64,000 nucleotides of DNA, from the NCBI GenBank assembly GCA_003550305.1, contig QKYT01000074.1, forward strand, positions 190,828 through 254,827. Reading direction: 5' to 3'. A program made the translations under genes and the position numbers. The stretch comes from Glomus cerebriforme. Lineage: Eukaryota > Glomeromycota > Glomeromycetes > Glomerales > Glomeraceae. Each line of letters opens with the position of its first letter. Positions within the stretch are counted from its first letter, which is position 1. Under the pieces are notes generated by a model, which saw nothing but the letters and a program-made list of their open reading frames with translations, ran no database searches and was not told the DNA's origin. Positions 1 through 13,683 of this stretch are shown piece by piece.

Positions 1-2284
1 TAAATTGTTTCTTATTGACATTAATTTTATTTATTTATAAAAAGTAATCATACAATTTTTATAAATCTGTTTATATAAAATGTAATCACATATTTGGTAT
101 TATGCAATGAAATCATTCTTATAACAAAGGACTGATCAGTTTGGACGCCAACTTCATTATATCGAAGCGTGCTATAACAAATTAAAGATCTTTTGACTTT
201 GATTTAACTCAATTGACCCAAACTTGTTTAGAGGTCTAATTAATACAAGTTTTTTACAAAAAAAATCAGTAAATCAGTTCAGTTTTTGGTATTTATCAAC
301 CGGTATCAGTTTGGTCAAAAACTGAACCAAATGTTTGGTAAATTACCGATACTGATGCTGATAATTTCAGTTCAGTATCAGTTTTGGCAAATACTGAACC
401 AATTGGAGCCCTAATTATAGATTATTAGATAGATAGATTTCATATATTAACTTAAATAATCACATTGGTATTGGATCAGGAGTTATTAGATAAAGCGTAA
501 AGATCAGTTTGCACTAAGAGGCATTTGTTTCAATTTCCACCTTTACAAATCTAATTTTTCGCATAATAAGTTACATTTTTCTTATTCTAGAGAGTGTATA
601 TATGATTTATAAAATGTATTCATCTTTTGATATTAATACAATAAATATGTTTAACTTAATAAAAAAAAAGAATTTTTAATTGATCAAAAAAAAATTTTTT
701 TATTGTTTAAAATATAAAGTGAATATGCATCATAATAATCTTTAATTACAGCATTTGAATCGTATAATATTAAACTTTTAAACTTTCTAAACTTTTTGAA
801 TATTTTTATAAACACCAAATAAAAAATCTTGCTAATTAAAGATTACATGTAAATTTATTGGCACTATAACTTTGCTTAATAACAAAAGGTAGATTTATAA
901 TGCTGATTTTGAGTTTTATATAAAGAACCTGTTAAAACTGATAAAATTGAGCATGATAATTGGGTGTGAACCAGATCTATTTATTATATAAACTTAATAA
1001 TTGAGTATTATATGTATTTTTGTTGGACCTACAACTTTACTTAATAGCAAATTGCATATTTAAAAGGTCAACTTTGAGTTTTATATAGAGAAACTGTTAC
1101 ACATATAAAAAATTGTTGTAATGTTGCTAACTAAAGATTCTTTAAAATATCATTGGTACAATATTAGCAAATTAATTTTTTAAGAATAAAAACTCTTTGT
1201 TGTATTTATGTTAGAATAGCAAGAAGTTGTATCAATTAGATTGTGATATTAGTATATAAGAAGAAATTGCTACCAAGGCTTTTTATATATATGTATATAA
1301 TGCTTTAATTTTACTTTATAGCTTGTTATCTCATAATTTAGTGATCAGATTTTAATGATTTTTGGTTTATTAAAATTGTACTATCAAAAAGAAATAAACA
1401 CCATTGTTTCATTTTAATTAAAATAATATTTGTAAATATATAACATTTAAAATATTGCTAAAGCTATCCTATAATCCAGTGATCAGAAAACAAAATTTAT
1501 AGCTCATTGGATTCATCTTAATTAGACGAATCTAATGATAGTAATATTATAAAATTTGGATTATTATTGGCTGAGATATTTTCAATTTGAAGTTTTTACG
1601 GCAATTACCTTAAAATTTCGTGAAATATCACGTGACCGTTACATATATTCTTGCTGTTTAAAATGTATACTTAAGGATCTTAAAGAAAAAAAAAGGGAAA
1701 GAAAACTAGTGGAGCACATGATAATCTATAAAATTACTTAATTAGTATGGGCGTAGTATATTAAAACTGATGATTAATTATAAAATGTATCATAGCGGCA
1801 TTACACAAATTTCTAAATATCATTTGCGATCGACATGTCCAAATGTCCAATGACGGTATGTAATATTCAGGTGTTATGCTTATACAAGTTTATATTTTTT
1901 ACCGATTCTTTCCTGGATAAAATTTCACAGGTTTATTATAATTTAATTGGACGCGTTTTTTTTTTATTAAAAGGCTATCAATGCAGATTGCAGAAATTAG
2001 CGCTACTGTTGTGATTGTAACTAATTAGCTAATTGTGGATTAAACTTATTTTTTTTTAGATTAAACCCAATTTATTTTGCTATCATCTATACTACAAATA
2101 CTTTTAATATTACACAAAAACACAAAAAAAAAATGTCTGTTGTTAATTAAACTAATTTAGAGAAAAAAAAAAATTGTTTTGTGTTAAGGTAAACAAAATG
2201 GTATGATATGATTTAATATAGTAATTGCCAAGAAAGCCAAGAAAAATTGTATTGCGATCTTTGAGATTATCATTATGCTTTATG
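1..2284. other. Gene-free AT-rich stretch with decayed repeats
   Basis: No convincing coding exon is seen. About 270-415 is a hairpin-rich piece in which 'cagtttttgg' and 'ctgaacc' type words recur in both orientations, as expected of an old MITE. An imperfect duplication is visible: about 859-936 and about 1021-1099 share the order 'ctttgcttaataac', then 'gagttttatataaagaa', then 'ctgtta' with substitutions, offset by roughly 164 bases. The small open frame at 1556-1741 has no recognisable features. Confidence 0.6.
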
Positions 2285-3329
2285 TCATATTTTTGCACTT
2301 CTTTTTGCGGCATTCTTAAATATTGCCTATTTTGAATGTTAAATGATTAGTTATTAAATGTTGTGTTTAACTTGAAATAGACTTCAATTACCTTTGCATA
2401 TTCTTCGATATCAAACAAAAATGGGGTATCACCAAAATTTGCTTCAATGCACTCATTTCTAGTACATAAGCCAATCATAGGATAATAATCAAGAGTAATC
2501 TCATCAAATGCTTCTCCTGTTTTTCAAAAATATCGATTTCAAAATTTTATTTTTTAAGAATGTATCGATAAAAAAAAAAGTATTAGAATCAATATTTATT
2601 TACCTAAACATATACCATTCTTAGTATAAAATGCAGTTTTATTAAAAAAATTTATTCCACAACCAATCGTATCCCCAGTTGTGAATGGTGGACCGTAATT
2701 ATTTCCTTTGATGTATGATGATCTAAATTTTTTACCATCATCGCCATGATATCCAAAAGTATTTGGTTCCCACCCTAATAAACGAGAAAGAAACGATTCT
2801 ATAAATATATTTTTTTCTTTTTTTTTTTTTTAAAAAAAAAAAGGCTTGCTACCGTTACTTACCAGGTAATTTCCAAAGAAACGCACTATGAACACCAAAT
2901 CCTACACCAATATAACTATGAAATATGAAATTGAGGTTCAAAATGTTGGTTTAAAACTTAAATTCGGTCTGTCAACTTTTATAAAATATTTACCCAGACT
3001 CTCCCGCGTCTATTATATTGACTTCAAAATAATATAACCCAACTTCAGCTGGTATCAAATGATTAGTTCGAATAGATGCTGCATCATCGTTATTTTGACC
3101 AGTACCTAAATTTTGTAAAAAGAAAATTTTTTAGATTAAATTGATATAAAGAATTTTGATTAAAAAAAAAATATATATTTTTTTTTATACCTGTATAGAG
3201 TACTCTTAATCCCTTGTCTCCAATAACCTGTAAACCATGATTTGAATCAGATGTATTCCATCTTGTAGGTAAATCAATTGGATTTCTCTCAAATGGAGAT
3301 CCTTTCAGATATGAAGGTAAAAAATTCAT
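2285..3329 (-). CDS. SPRY-domain protein, six exons
   Basis: Exons (minus strand): 3329-3191, 3105-2994, 2915-2863, 2774-2604, 2516-2392, 2326-2285. All introns are GT-AG and the frame closes to 213 aa. The product is essentially one SPRY domain: an entry segment (LPTRW...GLRVLYTGTG), then the strand YYFEVNIIDAGESGYIGVGF, GWEPNTFGYHGDDG, GDTIGCGINF and FYTKNGICLG, the order seen in RanBPM/SSH4-type SPRY proteins. No LisH, CTLH or membrane segment is present, so it is shorter than RanBPM. SPRY domains are protein-interaction modules; the partner cannot be told from sequence. The last 14 codons after a 65-nt intron (ending KRSAKI) are the least certain: reading through the final donor would end instead at about 2347. 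A T(n)A(n) tract lies in intron 3 and another just upstream of the start. Confidence 0.9.
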
Positions 3330-5563
3330 TGTTCAAAAGAAACGAAATAAATTATTAATTTAATTTTTTAAATTTTAAATTTTTTTTTTTTAAAAAAAAA
3401 AGATTTTAACCCTTATTTATAAAGAAAATCGATTAAATTCTATCGCATTATCGCAAATACTTATTATAGTATAAAATGAAACGAGCGGTTATAGTCTCCG
3501 ATCACATGCTTTTAGGGAATTAGGGGCAGCACAAAAGCATCATAATCTTACAAATCTGCAATGATTTTCTTTCTTTTATTTTCTTTACTTTTAAAAGGTT
3601 TATTGAATCTGCATATAAACCTGTAAAAAGTTTACAGCGCAGTTGAATCACTACGGAAAAGTAAATTACAACGATTAATTTTCTACTAACTTTGTATTTC
3701 TTATTATTATTTTTTTACCGAATTAATTAAAATATAGATGAAATGCATTTATTGTTTAAATGCGGTAATTTGTGTATTGGTTTATAATAAATATTATAAT
3801 ATCCTCATTTTGTAAATGATTTATCATTTGTTTTAATTTCGTTCAAGTTATCATTAGTAAAAGTTAATGATTCTTATTCGATCGATTGCAGTGTTACAAT
3901 ATTATTAGTTTATTCTATCAAAAAATTTTTACCATTTTTCGTCCAAAAAGTCAAAGAAATTGATCGTCAAAAAACAATACGATTTATTGAAACCTTAAAA
4001 CAAAAAGGTTTGACGGGCACGCTATTTTTAATTTTGACTATATGAAACGTAAAAATCTTGGCATCTAAAATTATTTTCCTTATTAAGAGACAATTATTGC
4101 ATATTTGAAAGATTTGCAAGTCTAAAATTAGTCTTTTTTTTTTTGTATGAGATACCTAAATTAAAACTAGTTTCACTATAAAGCGTAATTTGCGTAGCTG
4201 GTAGCTGCGTAAATAGGAGAATTCGGGGATCACTTTTGATCGGCAACTGTAAAAAGTACATATCATGACTCATAATAGGCAACTGACGTTCATTTAAATC
4301 AAAATTCCGAACCAATTAATTCAGGCCAAAACTTCAAAGTCATGTCCGAATTCCGCGCCTAGACTCGTCAGATTTTGTTTTGTGTAACATTTTAAAAAAT
4401 TTTCGTCGCGAAGAAATAAAAATAAAAAAATTTTACGATATTTTTCGCAAAGAAACAACTGAAAATAAATATTTATTTAAGAAAAATAAGCAAAGGGACA
4501 TTTATTTAGAATGACTCTTTTTTTCATTTCATAAATTTATAACAATTTAATGTAAATAAACATGTTTTCTTTAATTTGAGCAAAGATAGTCTAGCCTAAT
4601 ACTGTACTATACAAAATCTATATTTTTACATTCTTTACTATTAAAACATAAGCGAACAAATCTATGACGATCTTTCTTTAAGTTTAACAGTTTAACAATA
4701 TATTCTAAATACTTTCCCTAGTAGTTTTCAGTAAAGATATTTTGTATATTTAAAAAATACCCTAAATATTGTCATACTTTTATATTACCTCACGTGATCG
4801 GCACATCAGTACATCGCAGTTTTTTTTTGAATAAACCCAATAAAACCTCAGATTTCTCAAGTGATTGTTGTGATAAATAGGATAAGATGGTTTGTTATTT
4901 ATTTCAATATGGTGTCAAATAAATGACAAGTTCTATGAATTTCCAGTATAATTGCTATTGCAACGTACGCGGCGAAGCTGTTCCAATAATTAGTTCTCGA
5001 ACGTATGAATTTCAACTGAGACTACGATCATAAGATACAAGGACTTCATCAGCAACTTCTTTAAAATGTTTCCCACTTTCTTGCAATTTCGGTCAGGTCA
5101 AAGATCCTAGCATGGAAGATTCAGGAAATTAATAATAATATAACATGCTCCAATTTGCATGTGCCTTAATGGACCCAATTAGCAGTCTTGAACAACAGAC
5201 AACTTCCATGGTATATCTATTCAAGAGTAGTTGCTTGAGCTTTTTCTTTCTTACTGTATATCCGCATCCAAACGAGGTTATACCTCATAATATTTATAAA
5301 CTGTATCATCTTTTAAACTATAAAACACCATATAAATGTCAGAATGATATATAAAAAATCTTCATGCTTATAATGTTATTATAAATTATTTAGTTATACT
5401 TAAATTGAATTTCCATTAAATTAGTTTGTATTCTTTAAATAAAATGTAAATATTGTAGAATAAGTAAACAAGTAAATTAAGAATAATGAGTTGCTTTTGA
5501 GAATTGATAATGAAAGTAATTTTTCATTATTATCATAATTCCTAGTATAAAAGTCACGATCTT
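3330..5563. other. Intergenic, no supported gene
   Basis: Holds the upstream region of the SPRY gene, with a T(n)A(n) tract at about 3380-3401, and repeat-like DNA around 4190-4380 where 'ggcaact' and 'gaattc' words recur. Short open frames at 4094-4315 (-) and 5145-5354 (+) show no domain, intron or homology signal and are not called. Confidence 0.5.
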
Positions 5564-5791
5564 TCAAGGGAAAATGCCTTTATTTATCACTGTACAAATA
5601 AGTCTCTTCCCGAAATCTTTGTTGAATAATTTTTCGTTACCGCCACACTTTTGAATTTCCAAATTACCACTGCTATGACCTAACAACACGTCCTCAACAA
5701 ATTTTTCAATTTCTTTCGCGTGAACTGTCCAAGTGTTCAAGTATATTTCAAAAATATAAAGGGTTTCACTGTCATATGAGAAATAAATAAG
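5564..5791 (-). pseudogene. Unrecognised coding-like remnant
   Basis: One minus-strand frame stays open for about 75 codons in an otherwise stop-rich region and has protein-like composition, with segments such as NTWTVHAKEIEKFVEDVL and CGGNEKLFNKDFGKRLICT. It has no start codon and is bounded by stops on both sides, so it is either an internal exon whose partners I could not find or a gene fragment. I do not recognise the family. It lies just downstream of the VIT/VWA gene on the same strand but no splice link is evident. Confidence 0.25.
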
Positions 5792-6093
5792 TCAAGGTTC
5801 ATGTCAACAAACTTTTATGAGTCCGAAAAACAGAGCCAAGCAAAAACATAATGTAAAAAGTTCACGATCACATGATTTCATTCTTTTGATCAGTCAATAA
5901 TTTAATTCGATAACTGGATAATGAATATGGCGCAAATCAAAGCGAAGAATGGGTAAAAAAAAAAAAAATAACTCCTAATTTCTATTAAATTATTCAGTTG
6001 ATAAATTTTATTGTTTTTAATTACTGTATATGTTAAAAGATATCAGTATCTTGCATAAATAAATAAAATAAAAGAATTAAAAAGCTTCAACTT

Positions 6094-9000
6094 TCAAATG
6101 TTATCAAACCAATTATTTATCAATTCCCGTGATTTCTCTAATAATTCATTATACTTCTCATCTATATCTTTTTCTTTCTCAGCATTTATCATCTTTTTCA
6201 AAGATCTTTCGGATTTACGGTAAACCATAATACTCTCATCTTTAAATTCTTTCCATATAACGATTTCAAAATAAGCTAAAGAGATCGCAATTAACCAACA
6301 TTCTTTTTCGTTGATAACATCTCTTTCATTCTCATTATCAACATTATCATCTAAATTGATCTGATTAAAAATACTGACGCCATCTTTTCCAAAAAACTCA
6401 TAAAATTTATTTTCATCTAAAATTTTCCCATCAAAAGAAAATAACTTCAAAAAATTAAATAATGTTTCAATATGAACGATTATAGGATTAATAATCCCTT
6501 CATGTGATTCAAAAATACTTTCTTTAAAATGTTTATCAAGTTCTTCGGGACTTAATTCTCCCAGTTCTTCTCTCGTTTTCCCCAATGATCTTATATTATT
6601 TAAAATAGAATCATCGATAAATCTTACAACGGGTTTGACGAATAATCCACCAAATACAGGGAAATATTCGAATTTTCTAACAATCTTATAAATTACAGAA
6701 CCATATATGAACAATCCATTACCTAAATAATAAATTGGATGTTTGTGTTTTATACCTAATGTTAATGTTTCATAAGAATATTTATCTATTACGTCAACTA
6801 TACCATTTTTTATAAATGATACTGGATTTGAAAGTAAGTTTGAAGTGAGAGATTTTAAATTTCCTGTATATTTTGATAATATACAAGTGGAATTCATGCT
6901 TAAACTATATATTTCGGATGGTGATGATGTTGGCGTATAAGAAGGTGAAAGAATTCTTTTTGTGAAATCTTTAAAACTAAAATAAGTGGATGAATTTTTG
7001 GTTGATTTATTATAATGAAAGATTGAAATTGATGTATTATTAATCTCTTTTGAAGAAGAGGTCTCAGAGAAGATTTCTCTCCATTTATTAATCGCCAAAA
7101 AACTGAAATCGATGAAATATTAAATTAGCTAAAAATTAATAGGCAAATCTTTTAACAAATTTAGAATAAAAAAATTCAAAAAAATCAACTCACCTAGTGT
7201 AAGGTGAAATTAAATTATACGTTTTACCTAATGATATAATTTCATCTTTAACGTTTGAATTTGAATCTATGGATTTTCCTTTAAAATCATTTAAATTACT
7301 TTCTTCAAGATCAATAAATTTCTTTGCAGCCAAAGTATGAATAATTTTCCCCTTAAGAACATGCGAATCCAATGATACATTAAATTGAACCAAGCCTTGT
7401 TGTGATTGAGCTTTTATAAATAAAGTTTTAACGGGTTTAGTTCCTTTAGCTAAAAGAGCATATACTATGGTATTATGTTTATTATAAACTAAAGGGATTT
7501 CTAAAGGGACTTGTTGAAATTTAGGTTGCTGATTATTATTATCATCATCATGAGATAAATTAGGAACTAAATAAATTGAATCGTCAAGTTGACTGTGAAC
7601 TTTATCAGTTTCTTCAATGTTCTCTTCATTATCATTATCATTATCATAATCATCATCATCCTTCTCTTCCTCTTCTGTCGCAATGTATTCGTTATCTAAT
7701 ACGATGGTCTCCTTTTCATCACTATAATCTAACAATTCAGTATCACCATCTTCAAACCAATGAATTTCATAATTATTTAAAGGAATTTCTAAAGAATTTT
7801 TTACGATGGATATTAATTTTTTTTCAAATTTATCATTAAAATTAGTAAAAGTTGAATATCCACTTCCTAATTTAGTTAAAGAATCAAAATAATTATAAAT
7901 ATCATTATTACTATTTTCATTTCCAATGAATAATGTAAAAAAATTGAAAATTTCGTTAACCATTCTTTGATAACGAAATAATTCTGTAATTTGTTCAAAA
8001 TTTTCCGTAATTGAATAAGAATTCGTTATATAAAATATTTTCGTCGGAATATTTAAATGTTGTTCTTGTACTACGTTGAATATTGATTCAAGTGTAGAAT
8101 GTAGATTAAAGTCATTAGAATTATTTTGTTGAGATATATTTTGAACGAATTCAAGAGCTTCAGTAAATGTTGATTGTGAGTATTGTTGACTGTTTTCGGG
8201 GAAAAGGAACGTGCTTTGTGAAATTATATTGAAAAGAGAATCTTCAGGAAGCGAATAAAGTATTAATTCCAACGCTTTCAGAACATGATTTAATGTCTGT
8301 TTATCTAATGAGCTTTTAATAAGTATAAAAACATAAATAAATAAGTTTTACGTATTATAAATTTTAAATAGTTTTCACTTACATGTCAATGATAAAAATA
8401 AATTCTGCTTGGCCAACGTAAGGTGTACATTGTGGTACCAAAGTGAGCATAACACAATTCGTGTTAGTTTTTGGATTATATTCAACAAATGCTCTATTAA
8501 AAAAAAAAAAAAAAAAATGGACGAATAAATATGAAACAATGTAGTATATACAGTATATCAAAAGTAAAATTAACCATATAGGAAATTTTCATACCTTGGT
8601 TTGTCTAATCCTTGACTTGAAAACACGAGTACAAAATCTTTTTCCAAATAACTAATGTTTTCATTTAAATCAACTTTGGTCAATTTATTACCAACGTTTA
8701 GTGCCGATTTAGTAGAATGAGTAGGAGATTCAACGCTAGTTATAACTGCCGTCATTCTACACGTCACGGATATTTCTACTTTACAATTTTCCAATTTAAG
8801 TTCAGTTGAATCATTGATAAATTCCAAATTTTTTTCATCAGAATGTTTTTCTAAAGAATAATTGGGTCTTGGTGCAATTTCTGTTGGAAGAATGAACCGA
8901 ATTCCTTCAGATTCAGTGTTTTGTCGAAGTTCGGAAACATAAGTTAATTTAATTTCAATCTTTTGACCGGAGGATATTGTACCAATAAAACATTGAAATA

Positions 9001-9600
9001 CATCAGGCAATTGGTCTTCGATTGTAGACGAGACAATTCTTTCCTAATTAAATTTATAATTAAAGTAAGCTAATTCCATAAATTCCGTAAATCGAAATCT
9101 TAATAAAGATAAATAAAATTACTTTAACTGCTTCTTCATATTCTTTAGTAGCCTGTTCGGTTTCTTTAACAATTCCTTTAATTTTTCGCTCGTTATCAAT
9201 TTTAGCTTCAAAATCACAAATTGTTGAAGAATAGTGAATTGGAAATTTGTAGATTGCTTGAATTTGGTTAGATTCAACATATATATAGGTCTGATAAATC
9301 GTTACTGCGGATTATATAATTAAGAAACGTGTTAAATTTTGATTTGGATAATATTTCTCATAAAGTAAATAATTTACCTTCGGAAATCATATCAATAACT
9401 TTATTTTTTTTTTTTAAAAAAAAAAAAAAAAANNAAAANAAAANAAAANAAAAATAAATAAATAAATAAAATTATCAAACGTATACGATACATTAAATTT
9501 TAAACCAACCGTTTGCTAAAACTTTAACATTTTGTAGAAGAATCGGTTTATATTGTTGAGCATATTGCTCAGAGATTGAAAATAATCCATATAATTGCAT
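6094..9600 (-). CDS. VIT + von Willebrand factor A domain protein, seven exons
   Basis: Exons (minus): 9600-9510, 9398-9378 (21-nt microexon), 9304-9123, 9043-8595, 8493-8383, 8312-7194, 7102-6094; 2982 nt, 993 aa, frame closed. The N-terminal part (about residues 8-230) is a clear VIT domain: VIDMISEVTIYQTYIYVE, AIYKFPIH, IKGIVKETEQATKEYEEAV, VFQCFIGTISSGQKIEIKLTYV. A VWA-like fold follows from PYVGQAEFIFIID. In intact relatives the next residues form the metal site DxSxS; here the spliced sequence reads D-I-S-L-D, so the metal site looks lost. An acidic run lies near residues 495-525 and SPYTSF marks the segment after VWA. The C-terminal 335 residues are not recognised. The first intron contains an A-tract with five Ns. 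VIT/VWA proteins act in protein interaction, often as secreted or vault-related factors; no signal peptide is seen here. Confidence 0.9.
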
Positions 9601-11095
9601 TTATATATATATATATTTTTTATAACTTTAAAAACTTTTTTTCTTAAAAAAAAATCTTTCTTTTTAAATAATAAATTATAAAAATTTTTAATTTTTAATA
9701 AAGGTTTTTAAAAAAATTCAAGGAAAAAAATTCGATATTTGCGGGGTTTTATTAATCGGGATGGTATAATATTAAGAAAAAAGTAGTCGATGATAGTTTG
9801 TTTAGCTAAGCGATGCGTGATCTTTGCGTTTAATTGAAATTAGCATGACCTTTTCTTTTGTTGTACTAAAGCGTCATTTAATCGAGGGATTTAGTTAAAT
9901 TAAATAGTCAGGCGGGTTAGCTTATGAAAATCTCGAAAATTTTTAAAATACATGCTGCGGATGGATTAACAAAATGTTTATTCTAGCATGTGTTATCAGA
10001 ATTTGTATATAAATATATAAATATCAATCATCCCTTTTTTTCTTTAAAAAAAAAATTCCGTTTTTTTTTCAGTTTGGTTTTTTTGGTTGTTGAGTTCCAT
10101 AAAGAATTAAGTGTTAATGTTAAGATGAAAAATAAGTCTCAAAATTGTATATAGTAGTTATATGCGTTATATGGTACGTGATTAAAAATTTCCTACTTTT
10201 ATTTGTTATTTTTTAAATAATCATTTTACTAACAAAAATTCATATTCCTATTTCACTATTACAGATTTGTGAGATGTAACGACAATGATTAGAATTGTAT
10301 AATACTTTATCGTAAAGATCTTACTGCGTCAAATCAACACATTTTTATTATTTTCTTCTTAATATTCTTAGTATCGATCGATCTTGGTGGGAAATATTTT
10401 AAAGTTTTTAAAAAGTTTAAAATACTTTAATTGTGCCCCCTTTTAACCTTTTTTACCATTTTGTTTATAATCCCGCGTGAATCACATATTAACCCTAATC
10501 CAATCATCCTAACCTGAAAAAATCCGGTCTATTTCATTCAATCCCTTTAATACATAACTTTATGTTTTCCTTAATATTATCGTCATTATTTATTATTTAA
10601 ACCTTCATGTTTAAATGCTTGTACAGTATATTAATTATTTATATTATGCGCCGTTTATGTGCGCAGTTCACGCAGCATAGATTTTTTATCCTTCAATGTA
10701 GTTTTCTTGTTTCTTTCGTCAAAATCCTCTCTTTTTCAGTAGAATAGCAACCTTCCATATTTTGAGATCACTTTGCGTCAATTTTTTCGAAAGCAATTTC
10801 TCTAGCTTTTTTAATCATACCTCGAAGATGTGAAATCTTTCTTTTCGCCCATATTTCTCAACTATGGCGTTGTAGAATCCAAAATTTTATAAATTTATTA
10901 CATCCTAAAATATATTGTCCTTTTTAATCATATCTAGTATGATTTTGATGAAGCATCAACCTTAAAAATATTCAAAATACAAAATTTTTTAATTCACAAA
11001 TTCTAAAAATAGATTGTAAGAAAGAATTATCAAAATATTATAACAAAACAAATGATACATATTTAATTGCAACTATTTCTCATTCTTGGATTTAA
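9601..11095. other. Intergenic, AT-rich, weak relic
   Basis: Upstream region of the VIT/VWA gene, then AT-rich DNA. On the minus strand near 10690-10870 a frame reads IVEKYGRKERFHIFEV and, after one stop, a lysine-rich stretch with QSDLKIWKVAILLKKR. This may be a transposon relic related to the transposase fragment that follows, but it is too short to name. Confidence 0.4.
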
Positions 11096-11266
11096 AATCA
11101 TGCTGTTATCTGCAATTTGCTACGTAGTGAACGTTTCAAGCCCTACAATATTCTCATACTGGCAGTAATTCCTGGTCCAAATGAACCAAAAAAGCATGAA
11201 ATCAACAATTACCTATATCCAATTATAAAACAGCTTAATCAATTATGGGGATGGCTATTATATTAA
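11096..11266 (+). pseudogene. CACTA-type transposase fragment (Transposase_21-like)
   Basis: One plus-strand frame, bounded by stops, encodes about 56 residues including AVICNLLRSERFKPYNILIL and AVIPGPNEPKKHEINNYL followed by YPIIKQLNQLW. The order 'C-x-L-(P/L)-x-(S/E)-R ... ILGxIPGPxEP ... INxYLxPIVxEL' is the hallmark central block of fungal and plant CACTA (Tnp2/Transposase_21) transposases. Only this block survives, without the rest of the DDE region, and flanking DNA is AT-rich with stops, so it is a dead fragment. The family call rests on the IPGPNEP block recalled from the family, not on a search. Confidence 0.6.
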
Positions 11267-13683
11267 AACCCATTTTCAATATTTCTTTATATTTATTTAA
11301 AGCCAGTTTTATCATAATTTGAATATAATACAGGCATGTAATATTTATTTTTTTCTTTATTATTATAATTTTTATTATAAATTTTTTAATAATTATTCAT
11401 TTTTTTTTTTAGACATTTGAAATTTAATAATATGAAAAGGATTAAAAAAATTGGTAACAAAATAAAATGTTTTATAAATATTTAATTCTTGGTTCAATTA
11501 ATCAAAATCCTTTAATTAAATATTTTATTTAAATACTTTAGTCTGGAACTTTGGGTGGGTTTAGGTATTCACCTATTAAAATTTTATTTTATCATTTCCA
11601 TTAATTAGATTTTATATTAAAACTTTTTATAATTTCAATATTATTTTTTGAATATTTTATTACAATATTTTATTATAATATATTTAATCTATTAGTTATT
11701 ATACAATATATACTTATTATTTTTTTTTTTAAATAAATAGTTAAATACAATATATAGTATTTTATATTTTTATATATATTTACATTTATAAATTTTTTAT
11801 ATTACAGTAATCTAAAAAATTTCCTTATATGAAATATTTAAAATATAATAATTTTAAATTATTTAAATTTTTTATTAACATATAATTTTAATTAAAAAAA
11901 TAAATTTTTTTTTTATGATTTATTAATTTAAATAAAAAATTTATATAAATAATAAAATATAAGAATATAACGATTTGTAAATTTATAATAAAATATTAAT
12001 TAATTCAAAAAAAATTTTTTTTTATAGGTCTAAAATAAATTCCTATATATTACATTAAATAAAAATTTTATTTTTTAAAAAATTAAGCTAATTAACATGT
12101 AATAATTAAAAAAAATCTTAAAATCTAATTTTAATTAAATTTTAATTTCTTATTTTCTAAACTGAATTTCAAATTTTTTTACAATTTTTTTAACAAAAAT
12201 TTTATGGTTTTTTTTTAATATATATTTTTTTAATAAAATTTTTATATTAAATATATTTTTATAAATATAAAAATTATATTTAAATAATATATATTTTATT
12301 ATTAAAATTTTTTATAAAAATTATTAAAATTTTTTTAATAATAATATTTAGAAAAATTTATTTTTCATCCCGGGATGAGATCAATATTACTTATTCTCTG
12401 ATTACATTTCTATTTTAGCATCATATTTATTTGTTTATCATTCTAATAATAAACTTTTCAAATCTTTTTCTCCTTTTTTTCTTTTCTTTCTTTTTGGTTT
12501 AAAAATTTATTTTAGAAGTTTTCATTAATTAATAAAGCTAAATATTTTTTCAATAGTGGTTTAGAACTTGTGTAAAATTTTATCATAAAGTTATATTTTA
12601 ATAATTTCAACAAATATGTTTTTCATATTATATAGAGATTTCACAATACAATTTTGTTATTTTAGTTAAATTAAATAGATGAAAAATACTTAAAATAATT
12701 GTTTAGCAGATATAGAAATACTTGTATATAATTTTCATGAGGCTAGTTCAAGTGGTTATGAAGTTATAAATTTTTTTGTAAAAATACTTAAATGTGTTTT
12801 ATTTTTTTACTTTCAAGCATAATTTGAATACTTTGGTCAAAGAAAACAAATAAAGGAAGCTTAAGTAAAGTTGTTCAGCAGATATGAAAATAATTGCATA
12901 TTAATTTTTATGAGGACTAGTTTAAGTGGTTATAGAGTTATGAATTTTTTTGTAATAATATTAAAGATGCATTTTTGGAAAAAATTTCATATTAATGTAA
13001 TATTAATAAAATGCAATTATTAAATTCAAATAAATTTGTTTGTATTTTTAATTAAAAATATAAAATAAATCAAATAAAATTCATTAAAAACTTCTTAAAA
13101 AAAAAAAACTTTAACAATAAAAATGATTTTTTATTTTTAGAAAAAATTATAGGGATGAGAAATAAATTTACTCTTAATATTTAATATAAACTTAATAATA
13201 TTTTGTAAAATTTTAATAGTTTTGTTTTATAAAAAAAATAATTTAAAATAAATAATTTTATTTTATTAAAAAAATTAAACAAAAAAATTTATTATAATTC
13301 TATAGTTAGTAAAGTTGAAATTTAGATTCTAAAGTTTATTATATCAAGAATTAACTGTATTATATATATATAATATATATAATATTAAAAAAATAAAAAA
13401 TTATTAAACTTTTTTTGCTAATTACCTAGACCAAAATTTTGCAAGAAATTATGACATTTTTTTAACAAAATATTGTATAATAAAATATTGGTAAAAATTT
13501 TAAATATTTTAAAAAACTTAAAAATATTCTTAATTAAGTTATTGAAAAATATAATAGTTTTATTAAAAATTTATATATAATTATTTTTTATTTTATTGTA
13601 TAGACTAAAGGTCTACAGAAATTTAGAATTTTAAAGTAAATAGAAAAACTTATATTTATTTTTTGGGCAAATGTATATTTCGC
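11267..13683. other. Extremely AT-rich gene-free block with a local duplication
   Basis: Almost pure A/T with long homopolymers; no coding exon. About 12707-12790 and 12876-12970 are diverged copies of the same sequence ('agcagatat', then 'tcatgagg.ctagtt.aagtggttat', then 'gttat.aatttttttgtaa'), offset about 168 bases. The sequence starting near 12367 ('catcccgggatgag') resembles the left part of the repeat families at 13.7 and 19.9 kb. Confidence 0.5.

Noticed and set aside
7576..7839. His/Tyr-rich plus-strand frame
   Set aside because: Antisense of the acidic Asp/Glu/Asn stretch of the VIT/VWA protein.
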